Positions 34,451 through 46,400 of a stretch of DNA of 64,000 nucleotides are shown here, piece after piece. The notes beneath the pieces are model-generated. The model had not been told where the DNA came from. It searched no databases and saw only the letters and a program-made list of their open reading frames with translations. This DNA comes from Tetrapyrgos nigripes (Eukaryota; Basidiomycota; Agaricomycetes; Agaricales; Campanellaceae). The stretch covers positions 204,231 to 268,230 of the forward strand of contig JAACJM010000114.1 in NCBI GenBank assembly GCA_013368315.1, given 5' to 3'. Position 1 is the first letter of the stretch. The number at the start of each line of letters is the position of its first letter. The position numbers and the translations under genes are program-made.

Positions 34451-36663
34451 TTACAACTTCATTAAACCCAGTTCAATTGCTTTGATCTCGAGGGCCTAAC
34501 CAGACACGTGCGTTAAGTAGTGCTGATCCGAGACGATGGCGAAGAACTCACCAGCTGCTTCGACGAGTACCGGGAATGGTAAAAGTCACCTGTGGCAAAC
34601 CAAAGCTAAAAACAAAGCTTCTTGAGGAAGCATCCATATGTATTTCGACGAGACACCCACTCCTGGATGACCTGTAGGCCGGTAGCTTCCTCGTAATTCA
34701 TCTTCTTCATCGAGACCCCACACCAACGACGTCTTGTCCATCGTTTCGTCCCCAAAAATCTTTCTCATCGTGTCGCGAATGCTCTCGTATCCTGTACTGT
34801 TTTTGCAGGAACATCAGTTAAACAACCGCATCCAAACAAAGGAAGGGATTCACGCGAAGATAAGAGCGTCAACAGGCAATGATGACCCATCGGAAAATGT
34901 AGCAGTGTCTGCAGTGACGCTACAGACTTCGACACCTTGCTTCACCTTGATCTTTCCACTGGCAATGAGGTCGGCGCATCCAACGTCAAGCCCTGCCAAA
35001 AACCAATGCCTTGGTTCAGGGACAGAGCCAGTCAGACAAGAAAAATCTTACAATAACCTTGACACCATAAATCAACGATCAATGACAAACATGAGCGAAA
35101 AAACAGTTCACTCACCACCAAATCTCTCAAAAACTAAGAGATAATTCCCTGTACCTAATCAAAAGTGTAAGTACATAATCAAAAGTTTGATAAACCTGGA
35201 ACCTTCTGGACCCATGTTGATCTTCATGCCCGCCTTCCTCAGGCCATCCTGCAAATCCTTCTCTACTGCCGCCAGAGCATCTTTACGGGAAATTAGCATT
35301 CTTCTGAGCAGACCTAGCGGGAGGGAAGCGAACTTGAAATCGGAGATACTCGTGGGTACACCAGGGGGAAATCTCGATTCCAAAACCTTTCGAGTTGTGC
35401 TGGCTGCGACAACACAGGTCGAAGAACGCTGGACCATGGTCACTTCTGCGCCATGGTAGCAGAGGTCTTGACATATGTCCGCCGATGTATTGCCGGCGCC
35501 AATGACGACGACATGCTTTCCGTTTGCCTTCGAAAGAAATTCGACAGCACCCGGATAGCCACAGGAGTGGATTACTGGCCCTTTGAACAGGTCCAGGTCG
35601 GATATATGAGGGATTCGGGGGTGGCCAAGAGTTCCTGCTGCAAGGACAATATGGCGAGGATGTAAAGTGACATGTTGTCCGGCGCGGTTAATGACAACGG
35701 TCCATTTCCTCTGAGAATAATCATATGAAGGTGTAGGCATAGGATGGGAATTATTCCAGATGATAAGATCTTGAGACGTAGCATACTGCTCCAGCCAATC
35801 CGCCAACTTGTCACGAGGTGTGAAGATGGGCCAGTTTTCAGGAAAAGGCTGATAGAGCACTAGATCGACAGAATACATTTTCAGCTATGGACAGCGTCGA
35901 TGACGGAAGGGTATCGTACTGGGATGATGCGACTTTGGCGTATGTAAGCTGAGTGTCGGGTACCTTTTCCGCCAATTGTCACCGACTCTTGCATTCTGTT
36001 CCACGACAAGGGTCGGTATGTTCATTTTGTGAAATCTCGCCGCCACATTGAGACCATTTTGACCTCCTCCAACTTTATGTAGGACCGTGAAGTAGATGAG
36101 TTCAAGAGCATAGAATATTACACATTTCACCTACCAATAAGCACATGTGGGTCAGATTCTAGACTCCGGCGACGTTCCTCGTAGACGTCACTCCAGGAAA
36201 GCGTATGACCTCCGTAGAAACCCAGGTCTGGACCAGCTTCTTCGTACCCAATTAGATCATCCATTGTTACAACGACACTCAACGCTTTCCATCCATTCGA
36301 ACCATCTTGCTCAGTGAGATGCGCAAAGCCCTTGCCGAAGGCTATAGGAGTGACAAATCTGAAGCCAAAGGAGACTCCAGTAGCTGCTGGACCGATGGGA
36401 CCGAATTGTGCAGAAAGATATGGTCGTTCGTCCAGCTCGAAACTCGTGCACGTTTCTGCCTTCAGATTCGAGTCCTTGAGGTACTGGGTGATCTTCTCCG
36501 GACCACAGAGTGAACGATTGTTCCAGGAGAAAATGAGAATGTCGCGCAGCCATCCATCAGGACGGAAACAAGAAGCAACGCCCTCGACGTCCGCAGTCTG
36601 GAGAAAAGACCCGAAATCCTTCAACCATTTGGATGAGATATCTTTGGGAGAGTTGTCCGACAT
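34451..36663 (-). CDS. NTF2-like domain fused to a flavin-containing monooxygenase
   Basis: The first about 170 residues (MSDNSPKDISSKWLKDFGSF; DVEGVASCFRPDGWLRDILI) look like an NTF2/SnoaL-type fold. Then comes an FAD-binding Rossmann motif, IVGGGQNGLNVAARFHKMNI, followed by DNWRKRYPTLSLHTPKSHH, FPENWPIFTPRDKLADWLEQ, and the NADPH motif VVVIGAGNTSADICQDLCYH. Late exons give MRKIFGDETMDKTSLVWGLD and LWFATGDFYHSRYSSKQL; the last exon ends LEIKAIELGLMKL at 34,451. This matches the class of fungal and plant YUCCA/FMO-like proteins that oxygenate small molecules; the substrate is unknown. Indole-3-pyruvate is a family substrate in plants but is not implied here. The start ATG at 36,661-36,663 is well placed. 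Several small introns lie between 34,500 and 35,160. Confidence 0.85.
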
Positions 36664-37418
36664 CTGTGCGCCTCAAAACCTTTCGATTAGTCTGATTGCT
36701 GGAAGGACAGATGGTCAGAGAGAGTCACGAACGAAAGCCTTGTAAGAGCTGGAGTCCATCCCACGATCCTGAGATAAGTTTAGTCAAGAAGCCTCATGAG
36801 CGCCACAATACATACCTTGTCCATATCGCAGAGAGCAGCACTGTACAGTTTTAGAAGTCGCGCAGTCATTCGTCTATTTGTGCATCGGACTCTTGAGTCT
36901 CCAAGTAGGTATTCAGCCCCAAAAAAACTCGTCAAGAAATAGAAGTTCATCAGCTATTGCAAGCACCTAGCTTGTACCAAAGTTGTCGTCCGATGCAATG
37001 TCGGAAATAGAACCAGAGCTGAGAGGAGGCGCTCGGCAAATGGGCGGACGCCGCGGAAAAGGAATCACGTGTTCGAGACCCAGGTCCAGACCGGAGTTGA
37101 AGGGGGAGCAGAACATGCACTGTCGATTTCGAAGACCTTGCCCAAGTGGGCTGATAGTGCTGAATCGTGGTCGTGTTTTCAGACAGATGTTAAAGCGCTA
37201 AATGTTCCAACTGTTGATCATGTTACTACAAAAAAAAAGGAATTACAATCATGCAGAGATAGTACGTACTAGATACTACAATACATCAGTCCATTATACA
37301 CAGAGGGAAGGTATAAAAACACGAGAGAAATCAAAAGGGCTCCAAAGTAAAAGTTGCTGCGAAAGGCAAGAATGTCCAGAGTAGAAGAAAGGAAGAGTCA
37401 GGCATTATCCATGATCCA
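36664..37418. other. Intergenic region
   Basis: About 0.75 kb between the monooxygenase start and the HIT gene stop, both minus strand. Small plus-strand frames here have no family features. No repeat was seen. Confidence 0.5.
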
Positions 37419-38389
37419 TCATGCCCTGAGTCCCTTTTCTTCATCTATAACCTCAATCACAACATCCGCAGGAATTGTCTTCCAATCATTCCGATGAGTA
37501 CTGTGCTTGCGGAACTTCATCGGTGTCAGTATGACGTGCATATGAAGGTATCCAACGCTCGCGTTTGGCATGCAATGAAATCCGAAAAAGAAATCATCGA
37601 ACTTCACTGTTCGCATTCTCTTGGTCAGCTTTTTCCTAGATTGGTCGGTTTTGCGTAGGGTTTTCTTGAACTTTTTCAGCGTCTTGGTATCAGCGGCTTT
37701 GAGTTGTTTCTCTTTCCGCACGAAAATTGTATGAGCTTCTGAAACTGCTTGGATGATGATGTCGACACCATCGGGTTTGGACCAAAAGTCCCTAAAATGT
37801 GACTTCATTTCAGTTATGATCCAAGAATCGTCGAGAGAGACGGCGTTGTAAACTGTAGAGTAAATTTGGAATCAGCCACTCATCATCATGTCCATGAATC
37901 ACTCTCTGCTCACCTTTGTCTCGCCTTGGGATAACAAGAAGATGAACAAAGGACATCCCGGCTCGAGCTTCAGCATCCTGAGAGTACAGACGTTTATCGT
38001 GACTTGCTGCGTTAGCGATAATGAGCGAATGGTTGGTGGCAGAGAGGACATTCTTTGGGAATCGTTCTGCATAGTTCTAGAGAATGAGGTTCTTCGGATT
38101 AGCACCCAGATGATCTAACAAAAAGGTAGTCACTCACTGTGAAGACTGTTATGACAGGCATATTCTTTGGCCAAAGACCGAGCCTGACCAGCGAAAAGTT
38201 AGTTGATTAACAGATCCAGAGAATTTAACGGACTCACAGTTTCTCGTAGTCGATCTTTTTCTCCTCAGCATACGCTGCCAATTCTTCTCCAGCGTTGAGA
38301 GCCTTGAATTCCCATCGTCGCTGGAGGAACAAAGCCTTGCAGCGTTGTGAGTGCTCTTGGGACGTGATTGGCACTAGCTCGTCGGACAT
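37419..38389 (-). CDS. HIT-superfamily protein (aprataxin/HIT-like)
   Basis: Starts MSDELVPITSQEHSQRCKAL at 38,389 and continues in short exons (GLWPKNMPVITVF; LYSQDAEARAGMSFVHLLVI). The C-terminal exon has KKLTKRMRTVKFDDFFFGFH, then CMPNASVGYLHMHVILTPM. HIT proteins use an H-x-H-x-H triad to hydrolyse or transfer nucleotides; the segment GYLHMHVI has the second and third His but Tyr in place of the first. The LLVIPRRD segment before an intron matches the substrate-pocket strand of HIT folds. The protein ends EVIDEEKGLRA. Substrate and partner are unknown. Length is near 240 residues, larger than Hint proteins and closer to fungal aprataxin-like ones. Confidence 0.7.
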
Positions 38390-38867
38390 CGTTAACAGGG
38401 AGAGTTGAACTGAGAGGTTGAGATGCTGGGAAGTGAGGACTTTGAACTGGAGGTTGTCGATCGGGAGGCTGATTTTATACGCAGAATTTTGCTTCAAGCG
38501 CTGAAACAAATGAACAATGCATAGTCCAAACAGAGTCAATGCATGTCACCAGACATGGTCCAAGCAGAGTGGCAATAGCGACTCACCGAAGATATAAATG
38601 ACTATTTCGAGGACCATTTGATTCTTTGGGAACAGCTTTGTTCTTATCTACAATAAAAGAGCAGTGGAATACACCCTTTGTGGGCGCTGAGACAAACTGT
38701 CGACTCCATGTCAAAAGAGTGGCTGTGGCTGTGTTGTATCCGCAGGAGGAAAAGAACTTCAGCAGGATAACCAACAACTGCGATATAGATAGTAATGTGA
38801 CTAGGTTAAGCGGTGAAAGCGCATTTTTCGACGCAGATGTCGACGCCGGCACCGTCGAAAATGGAAT
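38390..38867. other. Intergenic region
   Basis: Between the HIT gene start and the stop of P450 A, both minus strand. The 89-codon minus frame at 38,583-38,852 is hydrophobic but has no family signature and is not called. Confidence 0.45.
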
Positions 38868-40842
38868 CTAAGCCACTAAGTCCTTCACAGCTCCCCACAA
38901 ATGCCTTTTCCCTGCCAGTACTGCCACAAAATGAAAGCGGATGTCTCGCATATCTTCCACGCTGTGTGTAGCACGAATGGTGAGATGCCTCATAAGGAGC
39001 ATAAGGTAACTGCAACTCACCTCATGTCCTGGATCTCGATATCAAGCCTTCTAAACAGGTTTCCCAATATAATGTACATTTCGCACCACGCAAGACTAAG
39101 AAAACAGTAGTGAGTAAACCTTCAACTCGAGGGCGTAACGGAAAGTCGACTAGACTCACTTCATTCCAATACATTGTCTTGGTCCTCGTGAAAACGGGAC
39201 CAAGTAGCTGTCCAGTTCCTTAGTTTGGTCTTGAAGCCATCGTTCAGGTGAAAATCGGTGAGGGTCAGGGAAGACTTTATCATTCCAATGCATAAATGTC
39301 GCTCCCATGGACACGATAGCCTAGTCGAAGGTATCAACGATGCTATGCCAGACGGCGAGTTCCTAGTACCACTCACTCCCCTAGGGATCTCGTATCCTCC
39401 AATCCAAGCCGAGGTGGGCTGGACTTCTCGCAGCAAGCCAACCGGCACGCCATGACTAAGACGTAGAGACTCTTTGATGATGGCAGTCTGTCAAGGCCAA
39501 GCAATTAGTAGACGCAGACTTACGACCAAAGACACTTACCAGGTACGGCAACTTCTCCAAAATCTCGTACGAGATACTCATGTTTGAATCCGGACACACA
39601 CTGCTTAGCTCCTCCAGCGCCTTCTTCCTTATCTCCCTATCATTATACACGTAAAAACAACCCGTAAAACACGCGTTAGCCACTGTATCAGCAAACGTCA
39701 GTCTGGATACTCGAGACTAGTTATGGACCGACATCCCTGTATCCGACCCTGCAAACGTCAGCGTCTGCGATTCTTCCACTAACGAATGCCAGGATGGATT
39801 TTCCAATTCTACGATCCGACTTAGGACCGTCACCCTCTCACCGCTTTGTTGAACCTTGGCCTTGCGCTCATGAAATTCTGTCGCTCGGGATTCCAGCGAC
39901 TTCATCAATTCCGGAAGATTGAAAGAACCATTCTGCGTTTGATAAACCCAGGAAGGGCGCTTACTCGTCCTACGATAATTGAGAGATGTCGTTGCACGCC
40001 TCCGGCTTGGTTGACAGCCTCGGTATTGGCAAGGATGGCATGCTTGAAGGAAGGATACGCAATAGCTCCGGCATCTTCACCGTAGATGTAATCGTATATT
40101 ACGTCTAGGGTCATGGATCGAAAGGCGGAGTAGAGGTCGACAGGAACAGGACCATCTTTGTACAATGCGATTACTTGAATGAGACGTTCACCCTACGTGT
40201 CACCTGAGTATCGCGAAACGAAAAATCTGACAGACTGCACACCTTTTCTCGTATGCTACTCTCCAACTTGAGGATAGCACGCCGTGAAAATAATGGATTC
40301 ATTGCCTCTCGTCGCTTTCGATGGAAGACAGGATCGCAGGTCCCAAACAGAGTAGCTGATTCGTTGAACATGGCGTACAATTCTTCATCTTTCAGAAATT
40401 TAGAACCAGGATGGTAGATATCTTTGTATGCCTCGGGAGTGCTGAAATGAAGCTGCGGGGGATTATGGGTGGGCAAAGGTCAATGTCATCGCTAGTGATG
40501 GAGTACCTCATTTGGAGCAACTCTGACCACAGGTCCTGTCCTCCGTCCCATCAGAACGACGCTTTTTCACGGCTGGAAGACAACGCACCATATTTCTTGT
40601 GCAACTCGTGCAAATGCACAACAAACTTCCCGTCATAATAGACATCATAATACGCTTGGTACAACCTCGTCAACGCACCAAGTTTGGGACCAGGAAACGA
40701 TGAGAGTGGATGCCAGAGGAGAGTGTGAAGAATGTAATATAACACCCGAGCAACTAGAAGAATTTGATAGTGGAAGTAGAATATTGACGAGGAATTGGCC
40801 AGGTGAGGAAAACCACGAGGTTTGACCGTCAGAGGTGTTCAT
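38868..40842 (-). pseudogene. Cytochrome P450, tandem copy A, frame-disrupted
   Basis: A microsomal monooxygenase related to copy B throughout: FPGPKLGALTRLYQAYYDVY, ELHFSTPEAYKDIYHPGSKF, DPVFHRKRREAMNPLFSRRA, TLTFAGSDTGMSVHN (oxygen-binding helix I), IKESLRLSHGVPVGLLREVQ with the ExxR pair, and the heme ligand loop FSRGPRQCIGM. The last exon ends AVKDLVA at 38,868. Two breaks are seen. The N-terminal exon from the ATG at 40,842 (MNTSDGQTSWFSSPGQFLVN) must change frame near 40,760 to reach VARVLYYILHTLLWHP. Near 39,930-39,945 the frame changes between LPGFIKRRM and NLPELMKSLESRATEF; only a 32-nt intron could bridge it. Copy B shows neither break. It may be a decaying duplicate or contain sequencing errors. 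Confidence 0.78.
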
Positions 40843-41098
40843 TCTTGAGTCATTCTGGTTTGCCTTCTGGTAGATGACGCCTTATATAGTGGGAGCGTGG
40901 GCATTGAAGGCTAATTGAAGCGGACATGATGGACGATTATGGTAAAGGAACGAAACGCCGGTCGTTTGGGCAAGACTAGAAGCGCTGCGCGGCGGCCTGC
41001 GCCGTACCGGTGAACCATAAATTCCTAAGGCTATTCTTATGCTACCGACAATACGTCTTATACATACAGAAAAAATGGCACGACGCATATCATTGGCA

Positions 41099-43070
41099 TT
41101 ACTCCAATAGACCCTTCACAACCCCTTTCAAATGCTTTCCTCCGCATGGACGGGAACAAAGTAACAGAAAGATGTCGTACATATCCTGGTGACTGGGAGC
41201 ATATCAGATGAGAACGCTTCCACTGGAGAAGTTGTAAGAAAACACTCACGTCACACCCTGAATCTCAAGGTCAAGCTTTCTGAAGAGATATCCCATCACC
41301 AAGTACAATTCACACCATGCAAGGCTGTTTGAATGATATCAGAACATGAAATCGCGGGAGGAAGAAAGTATGTACGAACTTCATTCCAATGCATTGTCTC
41401 GGCCCTCGAGAGAAAGGGACCAAGTAGCTATCCAATTGACGATCACGATCTTGAAGCCAGCGATCCGGCGAGAATTTGAAGGGGTCGGGAAATAAGTCAG
41501 GGCTCCAGTGCATGAACGTCGCACCCATGGAGACGATAGTCTGCAGTCCATCACATATCAAAAAAGGCAGATGAAGATAACAGAAAAGTGCTACTTACAC
41601 CTCGAGGAATTTCATATCCCATAATCTTCGCAGAAGTTGGCTGAACTTCTCGAAGCAGACCCACTGGTACACCAATACTCAGACGAAGCGATTCTTTGAT
41701 TACTGCGGTCTGCGGATGTTGAGCAGCTTGAGTATATGAGACTGGCAAGGAAACAATAGCACGTACAAGAAATGGCAGCTTCTCCAGCGTCTCATAGGAG
41801 ATCGGCGTGTTGGAATCTGGCCATGCACTCCTAAGCTCTTTCCTCAGCCTCCCGAGTAATTCTGGATCGGTATGCACATAAAAGCATCCAACAGTACACG
41901 CATTGGCCACTGTATCAGTAAACCGTCAGTCTGGATACTCGAGACTAGTTATGGACCGACATCCCTGTATCCGTCCCAGCAAACGTCAAGTTCATCCCTT
42001 CGTCAAACAAATCCTGCCACGACGCATCCTCGATATTGACAATGCGACTGAATATCGTCTCGCGTTCATCGTCCTGTTGGACTTGGGCTTTCCTTTCGAC
42101 AAAGTTTGACGCATGAGCCCCGAGGGTGGAGACAACCTCTGAGATCCCTTCTGGAATGAGTCGTTTCTGGATGAAAGGAGGCAAATTGGATATGATGTAA
42201 TCCTCAATCCACGGAAAGTGACGAGCAACGCCATTCTGAAGGACAGCTGCCTCTGTGCCAAGGATAATAGGGTGTTGAAAGGAGGGATGAGAAATGGCTC
42301 CTGCATCTTCCCCAGACATGTAGTCATATACAACATCCAGGCTGAAACAACGAAATGCACAGAATAGGTCGATAGGCCCTTTGCTCAAAGAAAGCTTTTC
42401 TACGAGATGCTTGACCTAATTTGGATAAAAAATGAGTTAATGTCTGTTGAGGGCGCAGTAGGATAAGGACCTACTTTTGCTTGGATAGAACTTTCTAATT
42501 TGAGGATGGCACGACGGGAAAACAATGGGTTCATGGACTCTCTCCGTTTGCGGTGGAACACGGGGTCCCACGTTCCGAAAGATGACAAGTCCTCATTCAT
42601 CGTTTTATACAGGCCCTTGTCCTTCAAAAATTTCGAACCGGAGTGGTAAATATCCTTGTAGGCGTCAGGAGAACTGAAGTGAAGCTGGAGAAGCAAGTAT
42701 GGTGGTAAGACTCCTGTCGTCGGCATAGGGAAGGAACAACGCACTTCATTTGGACCAATCCTGACCACGGGCCCTATCCAATCCAAGTCAGCAAAGTGGG
42801 CTTGAAGATACTGCACGACGACATACCATACTGTTTGTGAAGATCGTGTAGATGGGCGACAAACTTTCCATTGTGGTAGACGTCGTAGTAGGCTTGGTAA
42901 AGATTTGTTGATAAAGCTGCGAGAAGCGGACCTGGAAAAGGCGCGAGTGGGCTCCATAGACTGCAAACAACCATCTTGCAGCAAACGATGACCAGCATGG
43001 TCAGGAATAGACTGATTATCCATTCTCGAGGAGGTAAACTTGCAGAAAGGCCCTCGGTTTTCAACTCCAT
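41099..43070 (-). CDS. Cytochrome P450 monooxygenase, tandem copy B
   Basis: Intact relative of copy A. The start MELKTEGLSASLPPREWIIS precedes the membrane anchor LFLTMLVIVCCKMVVCSL, then the Pro-rich hinge PLAPFPGPLLAAL. Further on are FSSPDAYKDIYHSGSKFL, DPVFHRKRRESMNPLFSRRA, MNLTFAGTDTGMSVHN (helix I), IKESLRLSIGVPVGLLREVQ (ExxR), FKFSPDRWLQDRDRQLDSYL and FSRGPRQCIGM with the heme Cys. The final exon ends GVVKGLLE, stop at 41,099-41,101. The protein would sit in the ER membrane and take electrons from NADPH-P450 reductase. Its ExxR and heme motifs resemble fungal trichodiene oxygenase-like clans; the substrate is unknown. Promoters are short: 256 bp separates it from copy A. Confidence 0.9.
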
Positions 43071-43461
43071 GGCAAATTAAGTCCGTTGGGGTTCAAGGAT
43101 TGCTGTCCCAGCCCGGGAGATAGAAAGGTCAGGAATGAACGGGAGCTATGTGAATTTAAGAAGCTCGAGAAGTCCCCACAGCCAAAAGACAACATCATTG
43201 ATTCAAACATTCCTGGAAGAAGATAAATGAGATACATAAATCAGTTGACGATTGAAAAACAAACAGTCACGTACCAACGGCAAGTCCTATATATTCAAAG
43301 AAGGTGATTTGTGCATTGCTGGAAATAATGTGATGGTTGTTCAAAGTCGCAACGAAGCAGACGAGTAAATTTACATCGGCCTTTGATCGTACAAAACGCA
43401 CACTATTACATTTCCACGCTATATACTGTACAACGTACTCTCATCCAAAAATACAAGTACA
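43071..43461. other. Intergenic region, 3' part shared with 47.8-47.9 kb
   Basis: Contains the promoter of P450 B. Its right part (about 43,372-43,461) is a near copy of 47,808-47,929: both hold CATCGGCCTTTGATCGTAC and, further on, TGTACAACGTACTCTCATCC. The 3' flanks of the two ZNFX1-like genes were therefore duplicated together with the genes. Confidence 0.65.
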
Positions 43462-46400
43462 TTACAGCCCGAGTTGCGCATCCGATACAAAATGAGAGCC
43501 ACCAGCGCATCGATATCCGTCGTGGCTCTTGATCCATTGAAACCCGGCTACACAGATTCCCATACTTCTCAACTTTTGTTGGGCTTGAGCCTCTTTCTTT
43601 CTAGCCTTCTCTTCAGCCTCACACCTTGCCTTCAACTCAGCTTCACGCCTTTCCCTTGCTCGTCTAGCCTCCTCTTCTCGAATATGCTGCAACTCCCTCT
43701 GGGATAGTTCTGCATGGCTAACGAAATGAGAACCGCCTGCGCATCTATAGCCATAGGATTGTTTGATCCATTGGTAACCTCGCGGACAGACCCCCATCTC
43801 CCTGAGTTTTTTCTGAACCTTCTCCTCTCGCTTTCGCGCCTGCTCTTCCGCCTCTCGTTTCGCCTTGAGTTCCGCCTCGTGTTTTTCCCGCAATTTTCTG
43901 GCATTCTCCTCCCGTTGACGCTTCAACTCCTGCTTTCTCAGAAAATAGCGTTTGCGTGCTTGAGCTAAGGCAAGCTCCTTTGCACGCTGTCGTTCTTCTT
44001 CCTGCCGGCAGGCTTCCAGTATTTCTTGCTCTGCTTTACGCAACTCTTCTTCCAACTTCGTCGCAGCTTTGTCTGCCTGAAGCTGATTCCAAAGCGTCGG
44101 CTGGGTTTTGCGGAGAGTAGGCGATTTCAGAGTGGACGATTTTGGAGACGGCCTCGCGCTCGGCGTGGACAACGACGAAGAGCCAGTGCTACCAGACGGG
44201 GGGGTTGCCGATGGAGAATTAGCTGCAGGATTGATAACCGTGCCAGTACCTTTCTTCGAAGTGGGACTAGAAGCTGACTTTGGCGCTTGGACTGGAGTCT
44301 GCTGTGGCGATGGGGGGGCAACTTTGGAAGCAGAAGTTCGCAGCTGATCGATGCGATCCTTGAGAGACTGCAAGTCCTGCTGCTTCTGACTTAAAGCGTT
44401 GTCTCGGTCTTGCTTGAGTTGTAGGTCCCGAAGCGTCTGCTCCTCCAGTCTACGCCCCTCCTCGACCTGCGCCACGCGGCGAGAATGTTCTGCTTCATCC
44501 TCCTGCAATTTCTTTCGCCTAGCAAATTCCTTCTGTTGTCTAGCTTCGGCAGCCTTCTGCTTCCTGTCGCATTTCTTGCATGTCGGAATATCTGCGTCAG
44601 AGCACTTGCGGGATTTGTCATGGCCCTTTGGGCACTGGGAGGGAATGGTATGTTGGCAGGCCATCTTCGAATGATCGGGTAGCTTATGACACTTGAGAGG
44701 ACAGGTATGTTGGCCGCAACTCAGCATGACTCCACTGATAGCCCAACGTCAGAATTAGCGATAAGCACGGAGCAACGCAAACATACCATGGTTCAGAGCA
44801 GCCACCATCGGGACATTCTGTATCAAACTGGTCTTCAGTCTGTAGCAGGGCAACGCGATCAGGGTGCCCTTCGCATTTGACTGGAAATCCATGATAGACG
44901 TGTTGCTGCTCCCGCAACAACTGTAATAGCTGCTGCCAGAGCTCCTTGCCCTTCCTCGCCTGTGTGAACGTGTTCGAGTTTCCGATTATGATGATGGCAT
45001 TACGAGCTCGCGACAAGAGCACGTTCAACCTTTCAGGGGAGAACATATCAAGAAGATCCTCTAAGAACTGGTCTAGGGCATGGTTTGTGTAACAGACAAC
45101 AAGTATCTTCTGATCGGAATATTGGTGAAGGAATTTCGCAAGTAGTGCGCCAATAAAGGATTTCCCGGTCCCTGCCTCAGAAGATAAGCACGAGCAGAAG
45201 CAGAACATGGGCTTCGTGCACTTACCAGATGGACCTTGAATGATGGATATGTTCTGTGCCAGACCGCACAGCAGAGACTCGGCCTGCGTGCCGTCAAGAA
45301 CTATTGACTTGCTTATCTGCAGGAGGTTCTGAATGTCTTGCCGAGGGTTTTGGTCAAAGAGACAGGTGGTGTTGGAGAGCGAGACGGGATGATCGGGGGA
45401 TCCAAGAAGTTGCCCTTCCTTCCAGAATAGCAACTCTTCGGACAAAGGGAGCGTCTTAATTCGTTTCAACGCGTTCAGGATAGGATCGTATGAAAATAAC
45501 GCAACGTCGATTTGGATAAGCTTGACTTTTTTGGCAGATTCCAGGCGGAGCAACAAGGTCGTTATGCTCAACTGTCCTTCCATCTCCAAGACAAGCTGGG
45601 GTGGATTCTTCGCTAGTTCCACTTCATCGCGTCGGACAGAGGGAAACGCTACGACGTCGCCGTCCACCATGAGACAAGTAAGCGACCCATTCTTCAGAAT
45701 CTTGGCACTCTCTTTATCCCTCCAATACTTCTTTCGTTGTTCATCAGTTTTGCCTTTCAGCTGGGGAAAATCCTCGGCGCACTGAAAAACCATTCCCCAT
45801 GTCTTCCGCTTGCTTTGCTCTCCCAAATCAACGCCAACTAGCTTGACACCCTCAATGACGAGGTTTCGGTGTTTGCGTCCCTTCTGCTTCCCCAACACAA
45901 TCTGAAGTTCCTCATGCATCTCGTGAATCATATCTTCCCTCATTAACCGGAACTGATTGTCCAAATATAACGCCTCCCGGTTCTGCTCAGTGCTTGGATT
46001 ATTCAAAGCGGAGCTAGGCCTCAAGAACGGAGGGTGTGTCGATGCGAGTTCGTTCGCAGTGGGTAGGATGGCGATCTGACGGAAGTCTGCAAAGTCATTG
46101 TCGTGCTGTCCTCCTGGCTGAACATCACCACCTGCGGCTGGAACGGGAGGAGCAGTCATGACGGCAATGGCTTTCTTGATTTTGTGGCCAAGGTCGCGTA
46201 AGTATGGAATAGGCGAGCCAGAGAAGACGGGTAACACTGCCTCCGCGACGGAAAGGTATGGTGAGGTGGTTTCGGAGGGTAACGTTAAGAGCTGTAGCAA
46301 CAACCATGCGAAGGAACGCTGAGCAGACTCAGAAAGTTCCTTCGCTTTCAAGGCATTGGTGTATGCAGTCCAAAATATCGGTGGGTCCACAATGGCCAAG

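Noticed and set aside
38583..38852. Hydrophobic 89-codon minus-strand frame between the HIT gene and P450 A
   Set aside because: No conserved motif, no clear gene context; likely chance.
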